From contig JBCAMK010000008.1 of assembly GCA_038503065.1 (NCBI GenBank), positions 1,054,001 to 1,118,000 on the forward strand: a stretch of DNA of 64,000 bases, read 5' to 3'. A model generated the notes under the pieces. The model saw only the letters and a list, made by a program, of their open reading frames with translations. It ran no database searches and was not told the origin of the DNA. Made by a program: the position numbers and the translations under genes. This document shows, piece after piece, positions 36,526-47,700 of the stretch (within the stretch, counting starts at the first letter, position 1; every line of letters starts with the position of its first letter). The DNA is from Paragyromitra xinjiangensis (taxonomy: Eukaryota > Ascomycota > Pezizomycetes > Pezizales > Discinaceae).

Positions 36526-36861
36526 CGTTGGTAGCAAGGCCGAAAGACGCCGGGAGAACGAACGAGCGCAGACGAAAGGGAATTTGACACTTTTAAGGTG
36601 CGACAGTTTGGCGGGTAGAGCTATAGTATCGTACTGGTGAAGTTGCAGCTGCTGTTGAGAAAAAGACTCCAAACGGGTGTTCGGTGGGGGTGTAGTCAAA
36701 AAGTGCAGGGCTAGGGTTTTATCGTGCGGCTCTTTCGGTGGGGCTTTCCCTTTGGACAACAACGACAACGATGAACCCCGACGCCCGCTCAACTCTCTCC
36801 GCTCCAACAACCTCCACAATAACCCCTATAATCCCACGATAATACCCCCTTTCTTATCACA
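36526..36861. promoter_or_regulatory. Shared head-to-head promoter of DUS1 and ARL3
   Basis: The two start codons face away from each other 336 bp apart, so both promoters must lie here unless they overlap the coding parts. No TATA box stands out. Confidence 0.6.
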
Positions 36862-37676
36862 ATGTACCACCTCGCGAAAGAGGTCTACTACTACGCTACC
36901 AGCAAAGAGGAATACTCCGTCCTGTAAGTTCCGCTCCCCACCTCCAATCCGTCCGAGTTAGTGCTCCGCCGTGAGTCCCTCTCCCCTATCCATTCTTACC
37001 AAAGCTGATTCGCCAACAGCCTTCTGGGTCTTGACAATGCCGGAAAAACCGTTCGTTCCCCTCCCACTCTCTCCAATAAGCAAATGCTCACAAAACCTAG
37101 ACACTCCTCGAGAAAGTCAAGTCCCTCTACCTCCCAAACGGCCCCCCACCACCTAAAGCCGGCTCCACAATCCCCACCGTCGGCCAAAACGTCTCTCTAA
37201 TCCCTCTCTCCTCCCCAAGCATCTACCTCAAGCTCTGGGACATCGGTGGCCAATCCACACTCCGCTCACTATGGAAATCATACTACTCATCTGCACACGC
37301 GATCGTGTTCGTGATCGACTCAACGGACGTGCCGCGGATTGAAAGCGAGGTAGTAGATGTACTCAAAGAGGTAGTAGAACACGAAGAGACGGAGGGTGTG
37401 CCGGTGCTCGTGTTGGCGAATAAGCAGGATCGCGATGAGAGCTTGGAGATTGCACAATTAAAGGAGGTGGTGAACCCGGTTATTGTCAAGTTAGGTGCGA
37501 GAGATAGTAGGGTGTTGCCGGTGTCGGCATTGGAAGGGTGGGTTTTGTCTATGGTTTTGACGTCGAGACGGCTGCTGACTGAGTTATGGTGCAGAACGGG
37601 TGTGAAGGAGGCTGTTGAATGGCTCAAGACTCGTGTTATGTGGAATAAAGAGTCTAGGCCTCCTACGATGCGTTGA
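36862..37676 (+). CDS. ARL3: Arf-family small GTPase, Arl3/ARFRP1 type
   Basis: Four exons (36862-36923, 37020-37050, 37101-37537, 37595-37676) give 203 residues. All GTP-binding boxes are present: G-L-D-N-A-G-K-T-T (P-loop, split by an intron after the first Thr), P-T-V-G-Q-N (switch I), W-D-I-G-G-Q (switch II), N-K-Q-D and S-A-L. The N-terminus begins Met-Tyr and lacks the Gly2 of myristoylated Arfs. That is the mark of the yeast Arl3/human ARFRP1 branch, which is targeted to the trans-Golgi by N-terminal acetylation and recruits Arl1 and golgins. There is a small insertion (P-N-G-P-P-P-P-K-A-G) before switch I. The third intron (57 nt) is a multiple of three and has no stop in frame. Confidence 0.93.
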
Positions 37677-38114
37677 TGGTCAGCTCCTGTTGATGTTTTT
37701 ATACTTTTTCTCCGGATTATTGTATTTTTTTTTTCTTCTTGGTTTGCTTTGGTCCTCGCAAAGCGCTGTTTATTATTCCCAGGATCGCCATTTTTTTGTT
37801 CCTCTAAGGCGTCCGATAAGGGAGGGAAAGGAGTAAAGGTTGGGCTTTATACTTTGTGGTGGATGTTTTGAATGTACTTGCTTTTTGCGTTTGTTGGATA
37901 TGTAGTGGATACAGGAGGAATAGTAATAGACAATTCTTGCATTCTCATGGGGGAAAAGGTAGTTCTTGGTGATATGAGTGGTGTTAAGTTGTAGTTCCAA
38001 CTGAAAAGAGTCTTGCCCAAAACAGTTACGGATACCGCTTCCAAGCCACGAGTGATGAGCTGTGATACTACAAGAAGGAAAGCAGAATCATCACGAACAC
38101 CACAGCCCTCATTC

Positions 38115-38284
38115 AAGTGAGGAATATTTTGCTTCTCAACCGAGTGAACTCTCAACTGGCTGGGCGCGTTGGATAGATGAGAGAGAAAGAGTCGTCATGA
38201 ATTAATATACCTTTACTGCCAAATTCACCCCTTTACTACTTACTCATACCAGCACCCATGTAGTAACACATGGGCAGCCCCTGG
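38115..38284 (+). repeat. Dispersed ~160-bp element, copy B
   Basis: Second copy of the element at 15595-15749. It has the same left end (AAGTGAGGAATATTTTGC), middle GAGAGA block and right end with CCCATGT/ACATGGG palindrome and GGGCAGCCCCT, with substitutions and a roughly 15-bp length difference in the middle. Confidence 0.6.
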
Positions 38285-39111
38285 TGGTGCATGTTGTGTA
38301 GTACTTGCTGTGTCCGCTGACTATTGCAGCCCTTTAGTGCTACGATTTCAGACAAGCTATATCCTTTCAGTCGCAGTATCGTCTCATCGGTGGTTCAGAT
38401 CCTACTACCCCCTTGGCAGTCAGCCCGCTACATAGTCAGTTAGAAAAAAGCAAACTGGCAGGGGTCTGAACAGCAAAATTAAACCTATCTCCAGAATCTT
38501 ACTAGGGGCCAACAGGGCGAAAGGCGAAACGTTGACCACTACACCACTTTTTTTTTGCCGTCATGTTTATTTCCTAGTTTACCGTCCTTTGAATGGGACG
38601 GGAGATGTCTGGTTATAATTTAAAACGGGAAGGGCGGCTCACAGCCTTAGTTACTAGCTAGAGAAGCTGTTAGTCATATAAATCTTGTTGATATTCTTAA
38701 GCTAGGGCAATTATTGATTGTTCCCCCCCGCTCTAACTTGATAACCCTTTCTCCGCCATCACCAAATCCCATGCTCAAATGCGGGCCCCTCCTCCTCAAC
38801 TTAATGTGTTATGTGGCTATCCTATTTTCCAGCAGCCATAAAATACATACTCCTTACCTCGTTTTCTGGAGCCTTCTGCAGCTAGCGGCCCCCCAAAGAA
38901 GTCAGAAACTTCAATCAACCTCAATAACCACCCAAAAGTGGTAAACTAGCTCTTCAGAGAGGTGGACTTAGGGTTTAGCACTTCTAAAGCTCCCGCACCG
39001 ATCCGAGGTGGCCGCCGCCGCTCATCTTTTGGGTAGTGATATTCAGTGTCATCGTTATGCGCCTTAATTCTTGGTTTATACTGAGAAATATATTTTCTTC
39101 TATTTTTGGGC

Positions 39112-39190
39112 TTTCAGTAGGCTCGCTCCCATCCCCTACTACCTATGGCTACTGCGCAGTGGGGCCAGGCACAAGACTAGGCTTTCAGCA
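39112..39190 (+). repeat. Copy of the dispersed ~95-bp repeat
   Basis: Shares CTCGCTCCCATCCCCTACT, CTATGGCT, CTGCGCAG and AGGCACAAGACTAGG with the copies at 14.0-14.4, 21.4 and 40.9 kb. No coding capacity. Confidence 0.65.
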
Positions 39191-40078
39191 TCGATCACTT
39201 AGCATTGGTTGGGCAGTTGTTTGTGTAGGCTGAAACCTCTATTACTTCCGTTATACCACGACCTCTTCGTCATTGATTCAGGTGTATGTATCAATTCCCT
39301 CGTCTCTAGTCATTTCGCTATTAACTTCATCTTCCCCACTCTACTCTAGCGCCGGTACGGAGGAAAGAACCCGGAGATGATGAGATGATGGAGATCTATT
39401 GAATTGTGACGAAACCTGATGAAATTGATAGAGATATTCAAAAGTTGGTGTGAGTTGATTTCTTGGGGATTGCAAGCCTCGTCGAGTTGTATATACCCTG
39501 CACTATGCCACCTATCGAATATTAACCAGAAACCAAGAAACTTATCACCCTACGCTACTTTCCGATCACGATACCCAGCAACGACGGATCTTCAGCTGAA
39601 TCCACTAGAGAGCTCAACTGTCACGGGTCAAGATAACAGACACACGGCAGGCTACTCTTTACTCCCTACTGTTTGTAGCCGCCCGAGGAGGGGCTAGACA
39701 CGAGACTATATCCACAGGCGATGGACGGCATGTAGGTCGCCGGATACTGACAAAGGCAGGGTGTTAGATAATATACAACGTTTGGGCTTTATTTAGGTGT
39801 CCATCTGGTTTCTCCACCCACACTGACTCTCATACTAGGACGATAAGAAATTGGAACATAAGATCGATCTTATTCATTACAAATAACACACCACGGCCGA
39901 ATAGTTCCTTTCTAACCAGCTTCTAATATCTAACAACCACCACTCCCAGCACCTTATTCAAGAGAAGTTTTCAGCCGGATATCAGAAGAAACCCCTACTA
40001 TTGAGACAAGTGAACACGAGAAGCAGCAGGATAAATAATATAATGGATCTGTTCCTTCCTGTTAGAGTGTCTACTATT

Positions 40079-40129
40079 TCAACGGGACGTGTTTCGTCAT
40101 AACCCATAGGGTTGGATACGTAAATGAAT

Positions 40130-40165
<36 letters not shown>

Positions 40166-40177
40166 ACAGGACGTGTT
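40079..40177 (+). mobile_element. SINE-like retroposon with (ACT)n tail, copy 3
   Basis: A 15-bp direct repeat, TCAAC(G/A)GGACGTGTT with one mismatch, lies at 40079-40093 and 40163-40177 around a 69-bp insert. The insert begins TCGTCATAACCC, contains GGTTGGATACGTAAATGAATT and ends in about ten ACT units. It is the same core as copies 1 and 2 with a trinucleotide instead of tetranucleotide tail. Confidence 0.8.
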
Positions 40178-40884
40178 GGAAGTAGAGATTGAGACTCGAT
40201 CGATCGACTCCTGACTGCGTACAGACCCGAATTTATAGACGGAGTCCACATACCAGTACACGAAAATTCTTCAACCTTCGGGACTTCTGATGTCCTCCCC
40301 ACTAGGACCTACTAGAATCTACTATCGATACCCGATTATGAAGCCCACTCCGAACAGAACGCCGACATGTGCCTACGAGTAACTGAATATGATTGAAGGA
40401 TGACTTGGCGTCCAGCGACACTCAATAGTTTTTTCCCACCTATGACATAATACTTGGGTCAGGGATATAGAGATGGAAAAACTCCTTAGTCACGGGGGGC
40501 CAGGCAACGATTAAGGTAATTATAGTAATGCTGCAGTCATAATCAAATCTGATCCCGATGCCGTTTCCACTGAGTCTTAAAGAATTGTGCTAATACTAGC
40601 ATAGTTTTCAGGGGGCACTAAAAAACATACCAACTTTATCATGAGAGGAGATACAAGCTCCACGAAAAAAACCCAGATCGAGTCTATGGATAGAACATGC
40701 ATTTGTGGTACAAATACTGCGAGAAGTGGTATCCAGCACAAAACGGAGTAAGTATCGTGGGAAAAAACATGTACCAAAAAAATAACCCTTAGCTCTGTAA
40801 CGAGGCTCAGGAATGAGACAGCTGCAAGCCCCATCACCAGACGATAAAATAACTTTACCTTCGCTCTGTGTAGGACTCAGGGGA

Positions 40885-40980
40885 TTCGGTAGGTTCGCCC
40901 CCATCCCCTACTGCCTGAGGCTGCTGCCCTACAGTGCGCAGCAAGCTGCGCAGTATGGGCTAGGCACGAGACTAGGGTTT
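40885..40980 (+). repeat. Copy of the dispersed ~95-bp repeat
   Basis: Contains CCCCATCCCCTACTGCC, GGCTGCTG, an extra CTACAGTGCGCAGCA block shared with the 14140-14228 copy, and GGCACGAGACTAGG. Confidence 0.65.
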
Positions 40981-43533
40981 CGAGACCCGCTAAAACTCCG
41001 CCTAAAAAACTATCCGTTACATATGACGGTCAGGTGTCACGAGGAGGGTCACGTTCAGTCTTCGCTTGGATAAGGAATGGAGGTCAACACGAAGGATCAC
41101 GCCCTGCACCTGGTAGGCTGGTACGGTAACCAGGGATCGGTTATTATTTCCCTTTATGATACATTCACCCAAGAGGCTATGATTTATGGTGAGATACGAG
41201 TGCATAGGGTTGAGAAATTAGAAATGAGAATGAATTGCCAAAGCTTCCAAACTATTATATCACAAAATACATGCCAATACTCGTGGTAGCGATCACCCAG
41301 CACCACTCGGTAGAGATGGAGACAACCCCATCATGATGAGAGTCGTAGCTTCTTCACTCCTGAAGGCGTACGGATCGCAATCTAATAACGGTGACGGTTG
41401 GGCATACACCGCCAAATGTCGTGAAGATATACAGCAATGCGACGGCGGTTAGGCCACCACCAAGGGCAATTGATGAACGTAAGACAATAGTAGTGGTACA
41501 AAATCATACTCTGGTGGAGGTAAGTCCAATAGATGAGAGTTCTGGGCAATAAGTGGTCCTTTAGGATGTCAAAAGGCCCTGGGATGTATATCATATTGTA
41601 TCTTATCTCACATAACAATACAGAATAATTATTGCCAAGCGATAAGATTGATTGGGCAACACACATTCCTCGGCGGCTCTTTTATTATACACCATAAAGG
41701 AAGGAACCACTACATGTATCCATATCGATGAGGGTTCCCAGATATATATTAGAAGATCCCTTCCGTCCGAGCTCCTTTGTTGCGGCAACTATCCTAGGAA
41801 CGCAATAACAGGAAATTCGATGATCAGTGATCAGTTGTAGCCAAGATCTAACGGTAATTGCGACAAAGATATCAAACTAGAGCCGTCTCACGAGCCCAAG
41901 GCAGGGTAGGGTATGCAATAAAAAATCTTAATCGCACAATTGCCCTTTCATGCTTTGGCGAAAAACACCCAAGACCACCGAGGTGGGGCCTTAAAATCCG
42001 ATAAAGCGAGTATCGGAGAGAAAACAAAATGGGAAACGGGAAATATCGAAGTCGGTTCTACGATAGATTAAATTCAAGGGGTTGGTCAAGGGGTTGGTGG
42101 AAGCTTGAGTTATATACATGTACTCTTGGCTCTTCCTCGAACCGAGTTTGCTTCCATCAACTTATAGAGAAGTAAACAACAAAGATCAACGTGTCCTAAG
42201 GTTTTTCCCGGGCAGGATGACACCTTCCTTTTGGAACAATAATAATGGAGGTTGCATATGGCACTGATCATAGCTAAAAGGGGGCATTTACCCGAGAACT
42301 GACACAATTGCACATGAAAGTAATTATCTACCAAATTAGTCTTGGATCCCTCTCCAATTAAAAAACTGTTCAAATTTCGTGACTTATTTATCCTCTATGC
42401 CTTGAGTTTATTCATCCAAGAAACCCTAGTAAATATACGAGTGATATACTGTGATACAAACCATGCTTCATGTCTGATTCCGAGTCAAAAGCCAAGACTT
42501 ATCGTATTAGGACTAGCTGTACTTGCTTCTTTATAAAAGAAAATCTAACCCTCGAAACTCGGAAGCTAGGTAAGGTACATCCGTTCATAGCTATTCGGCG
42601 AAACCAGGCACAAACAATCGAAAGCCTAGAAAGATGAGCGTTAGGCGCCATAAACGTTGACAAACATAGTAAAAAGTTCTGATCCTCAACCTAGCACTCG
42701 CTGTGTTGTGCCCCAAGAAACAGCCGTGGTGAAATCCCTGGGGAGATACTGAGAATGTACCTCATGCCAAGCTATAATACTTTCCTGCTCAAACCCCCAG
42801 CCCCGCTGGAAAAAAAAACCTGACAACACAATCCAACGTGGTGTAACAACTAGCACTCGTCGCGAACCGAAGGATCGAGGTTTTATCCCCTAAATCGGAC
42901 TAGATAACTTGGCAATATTTCTTTTTCGATGACTCGGTGAAAATAGGTTGATATATTTGTTTATTTGGTGAAACGAAAGATATCTCACAACATCTGTTAG
43001 CTAGCTCGTTAAGGCCAGATCATCGTATGGAATCTTGTGCCTGCCGAGGAAAAATTGTGACATGGTGAATGGATCAGGGCCGATATGTCGAGGTGACAAC
43101 AGTAGCTAGACAAGAACCCCCCGGATTAGTCAGGTCCACTCTAGTAATATTCAAATAGAAACTACTAAAGCTGATGGAAAAGAACAGGACCTGAGCTTAC
43201 CTAAATTCCGGGCCGAGAGCCTGGTTCCCCACGATAACCTAACGGAACACATTCTCCGGCCGCTCCCACACCCGAGAATTTGACTGCCAAGTTTTCAATT
43301 TACTTTACAGAGAACACTTGACCGAATCCAATCGCGTTGTCCAGTTGGCAATTTTCCGCCAGCAAGCGACAGAAGCCGATTTCTTGATATGACACCATCG
43401 TGGTACACAATTAGTTGTAGCCTTGGAAAAACGTGATTGATACAATTTAGCTCAGCTAGTGAAATAATAAGCTAACCCCCACATAATTGCTTCTTGAATT
43501 CTTCTGTTCACGGGTGCTAGACAAGACCACTTG

Positions 43534-43966
43534 TTACTCTTTCTTATTCCACCAATCATCCCTAACCCTATTCAATAGGAATGCCAATTCCCTACCCGCA
43601 CCGGGGCCCTGACTGTCATAGAAAATGGCCACAATCACGTAGCTAAACCCTATTTTATTACGCCTGCAGTCCGCGTTCTTCGTGTTGAGAACAGCCTGCA
43701 TGTAATTCAAGGTACTTTTAATGAAAGTGCAGAGAAAGTGTAGGCCATTGTCTGCTGGAATTTGCATGCCGCAGACCTGAAAAGAATTATGCGTGATTGA
43801 CCCCTCGGCCCAAGACCCCGAAGTCTTGAGGGAAATCAACTCCTGGATATATAATTCATGCCCCTCAATTTTCGGAACCTAGAATCGCGGTCAATAGACA
43901 TAACGAAGGCGAGTGTGATATTGAACCTACATTTTCATCGTTGGATGAGGAAGAATTTAACGCCAT
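43534..43966 (-). CDS. Small orphan protein, tandem paralogue A
   Basis: Two exons (43931-43966 and 43534-43878) separated by a 52-nt intron (GTAGGT...TCTAG) give 126 residues. The gene 850 bp upstream has the same exon design: a 12-codon first exon starting Met-Ala and ending Glu-Asn, then a phase-0 intron and Val. That conservation is the main evidence for both genes. The proteins are about 57% identical over the shared 97 residues, with conserved G-S-I-T-H, I-P-A-D-N-G, G-F-x-Y and E-L-A-F-L-L blocks. There is no signal peptide and no membrane helix, and few cysteines. I do not recognise the family. It is probably soluble and intracellular. Confidence 0.7.
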
Positions 43967-44381
43967 CCGAACACTATCCACCCCATAAGTTAACTGTGTG
44001 CTTGGAGGCGAGAATAATAACCAACGGACAGAGACCTACCAACCTAAAAGGTGAGTAAGAGATAAAAGAGCTAGTATCGAGCAAACACCAAAGAGACAGG
44101 AGCAAGTATTTCAACAATCGAAAGCCTAGAACTACGTCAGGGTTTGATGGTGTTGTTGACGCTTCGGTGGAATTCCTAGGTAGCTCCACGCTTGCTGCGC
44201 TGGTTGCCTAGCTGATGTTAAGATGGGGTTGTTTCTTGGCAAGCCCACTGTAAATCTTATCTTATCTCTAGGTAGCTTTGAGAAAATGTGACTGATTCAA
44301 TTCAACTCAACTACATGTAGTGAAATAAACAAACTAGAATCCTTCTGCTCGCAGCAACAAAACAAAAACACTTATTGCTAT

Positions 44382-44792
44382 TCAATCACATTTAAATTTT
44401 TTCAACAGGAACGCTAGTTCCTTGCCCGCATTAGAATTTTTACATCCCCAGAAAACGGCCACAATCGCGTAGGTAAAGCCTAACTTATCACGCTCACATT
44501 TCGCGTTCTTTTTGTCGAACACATCCCGCATGTAATCTATGACGTTCTTATCAAAGGTAAGGAGGTAGCCCAGGCCATTGTCTGCTGGGATGCCCATGCC
44601 ATAGACCGCAAAGCAAGTATGCGTGATTGAACCATCAGCCCAACCGGCGGAAGTTTTGAGGACAATGAATTCTTGGATATCTAGCGTAGTCACTGTTCCA
44701 GAGACCTAGAAGCATGGTCAATAATCATAATGAAGTGAGTGTGATATTGAACCCACATTTTCTGGGATGGGCGAGGAGGGAATAAACGCCAT
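44382..44792 (-). CDS. Small orphan protein, tandem paralogue B
   Basis: Exons 44757-44792 and 44382-44705 with a 51-nt intron (GTGGGT...TCTAG) give 119 residues. Exon 1 (12 codons), intron phase and the first residues of exon 2 match paralogue A exactly in layout. Two residues that are Cys in one copy are Tyr or Ser in the other, so no conserved disulfide pattern stands out. The C-terminus is shorter than in A and ends in a Lys-rich segment. The function is unknown. The pair arose by the tandem duplication covering 43430-45092. Confidence 0.7.
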
Positions 44793-47700
44793 CCGGACAA
44801 TATCCACCTCGCAAGCCAGTTATGTGTTTGATTCTTGGAGGCTGGTAAACAGACCTACAAACTCGAAAATCAGCGAGGCTAAGAAAGATAGATAGTATCC
44901 AGCAAATACCAAAGAGACAGGAGCAAGTATTTCAACAATCGAAAGCCTAGAACTACGTCAGGGTTTGATGGTGTTGTTGACGCTTCGGTGGAATTCCCGG
45001 TTAGCTCCACGCTTGCTACGCTGGTTGCCTCGCTGATGTTAAGATAGGGTTGTTTCTTGGCAAGCCCACTGTAAATCTTATCTTATCTCTAGTAGGAGTG
45101 CTAAACCAAGCCTGAGCCCTAAGTCGAAAAAACAAGCCTGGGGACACTAGGACCCTTGCAATTATTCCTTTCAAACAGGTATCCGCGATCCTTAAGAGCT
45201 GAAAATTATATCACCGACAATATTCTCCTCCGGATCATCGTTTTTCCGTGACCACCTCAATGATAGAAACAACTTAAATATCGTGCCTAAATTCCCACCC
45301 CAACAGGTTCATTTGAAAACTCATAAATGAATTTTACTGGTCCGATTTCGATTACTCCTGACCTCTCACCACTGTTTCTCTATATCGCGTTTATCAGCAT
45401 CAAAATGAAACTCCACAGTCGTTATTTGGCCCCCACCTAACGTGGCTAGCACTTTCAAGAAGTTCACTCTTCCTCGGGCTTACGGCATATCTCTTCTCCA
45501 TCCTCGAGCGCTAATTTGTCTCGGTAGGTCTAGATATTCAAGCCAAGCCAGGTGGATAGTTTATTGGCATTCCTTTTACCACTGATTCGTCGGACATTCT
45601 GCCTCATTAAGGCAGTCGAGGATAAGTCTCCCTTTTTGCCTATCAGCTCAGCGCAGCTTTTTATCGGTTTTTTTGGCGAGGTGGATCCAACACCCATCAC
45701 TTTTTATGTAAGTTGCGGGAAACGAATGATGTACTCTCGTATTTCGCTAGCTATAAGTCGGCTAGAGCCCAGCTGAAAAGACGCTAAGGACTATATATAG
45801 AAATTAGGTGTTTAGTGAACATTTGGTAACTCGAATACGTACTAACAAATATTCTCTTACTTTTGGATTCGACCAATCATTCTCTGTGAATACGAATTTC
45901 CGCCTCTTTAGCAGTTTCAAGCCCCAGCTTTTTCAGGCAGAAAGGGTTTGTTCAGGTGGGCTGGCAAGGCATTTCTGGGGCCTCGCATGTAAAGATCATA
46001 GGTCCTTTATAGAGAAAGGGTCCTCCATCCCCCCAAACCCACACACCTAAGCTATCGTACAGCCCAGAACGCACCAAGATACATCCTACATCTTGTGCTT
46101 AATCCCTGCGGAGTGTGATGGGTGTCTGGCCGAAAACACCTTCCTTTGGATAAGGAAGTCCCACGTACTGATGTAACGGATCTCAGGGATCCCAGGGAAC
46201 AGATCGAAGCATTAAAATTGAGAAACCCAACCCTATGGTACCGGTAACGAGAGAACAGCGGAAGGACGGAGGCGTACGGCTCGGAAGTTGGGACAAGTCA
46301 CCTGAAAATTTTCTTCTCCCCTGTACAAATTTTTATAATGTGATTGTGAAACAGGGACAGCGTGGAATCAAGATTCTCCTACAAAATTAGTAGGTACAAG
46401 TACCCGTGTCAAGGTTAAAATATCTACGCAGCAAGGAGTACATGTTCCCAGGCGTCTGTTCGTCCACAATACCCATAACCTTACCCAAGTATGTTGGTGA
46501 ATTATGCCAAGCCTAAACAGAACCTAGCCTCACATTGCGAGTCCCAGTTCGCGTTTTATTTGTTTTTTATTTATTTGTTTCCAGATGGCAGACGGTTTCC
46601 AAGATTTAAAGATTCTATGACGGGGAAACGCCTGATCAGCACCTAACGTCCAATTGAAGCCCGTCCAAGGGATCTTGAACGCCACAATGTAGACGATCCT
46701 AATCCTTACCCAATTCTAGATCCTTCTTCCTCATTACGCTTCCCCATATTGCGTAACTCAGACAGCATACGATCGATCCTCCCGACGTCAAATTTTTCCT
46801 CAGCTGAAAACATCCAGCCAACAAAAACCCCAGCGAGAAAAAGCAGCAAGCCTCCGACGGGATGGCACCTCAAGCAATGCCTCACCTGCATGAAGAACAC
46901 CTCGGACACCGGAATACATGCGGAAGACATGTACTGCTGCGATGCCAAACGTTTACTTACTAGCTCATCCGGTCTTGCGGGAGAGCACTGTTGTCCGAAA
47001 GGTACATGTATGTAGAGTAAATCCTCAAGGTCGTACCCTACTAGCGTCTTGACCGAGGTTATATTTAGCCAGTTGATCGGGCATCACCCGGTCAGTATGC
47101 CGCCAAGAAAACCAACGTTGCGGTTGAAGTCGCCATATGTCGATTCGTACAACACCATGGGTAGCAGACTGCCCCCATCCCTCTACGGCCGGACTAGATG
47201 AAAAAGAAGGTAAGCGCGCGTGCGAATCAAACACGCACCTGACTCATGAACCCTTCAATCGTCCGCCCCGAGCGATGCTTTCCGTTGTGCCGATCTTCGC
47301 AACGGTATGTGCTCAAGCAAAGAAAGACACCAGGCCGCGAACGATTGATGCTAAAATAAGATGAGAACCCCGAGCCATCCGAGAAAGAAAGAAGAAAAAA
47401 ACAAGGGCCACAGAGCTACATCATCGCACGCCATGATTGCTAAAGCCAACGTAGCACAGAGACAAACAAAATTTACGATAAGAAAGAGCTCAGTCCACGA
47501 GGCGTCAGTCGAATTCAAAAGCCGTTTTACGAGATGTGGAGTTGAAAGTCATTGATTATGACGATGCAAGCGCTGCAATTAGCCGTTTGCTTGTGATCAC
47601 GAGATTCCTGGGCTATCTCGCCCAACGCAACGAGAAACGAATGTTCGGATCCGCAGAGGCATGGTACATATTATGATGCTGGTCATGCACGCACCCATGC

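Larger units (their letters stand above)
37677..43533. other. Gene-free, repeat-bearing spacer
   Basis: Starts with the T-rich 3' region of ARL3. It contains dispersed element copy B (38115-38284), two copies of the ~95-bp repeat (39112-39190 and 40885-40980), a retroposon insertion (40079-40177), a 12/13-bp tandem AAGGGGTTGGT pair near 42077-42102 and TACATGTA sites at 41711 and 42115. No coding sequence is supported. Confidence 0.5.
43430..45092. repeat. Tandem segmental duplication (two ~0.8-kb units)
   Basis: Unit 1 (about 43430-44271) and unit 2 (about 44285-45092) each contain one small gene plus its upstream block. The 3' flanks align (GTGATTGATACAATT versus GTGACTGATTCAATT, then AGTGAAATAA). 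The 185-bp upstream blocks at 44087-44271 and 44908-45092 differ at only six positions by eye, about 97% identity. Confidence 0.85.
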
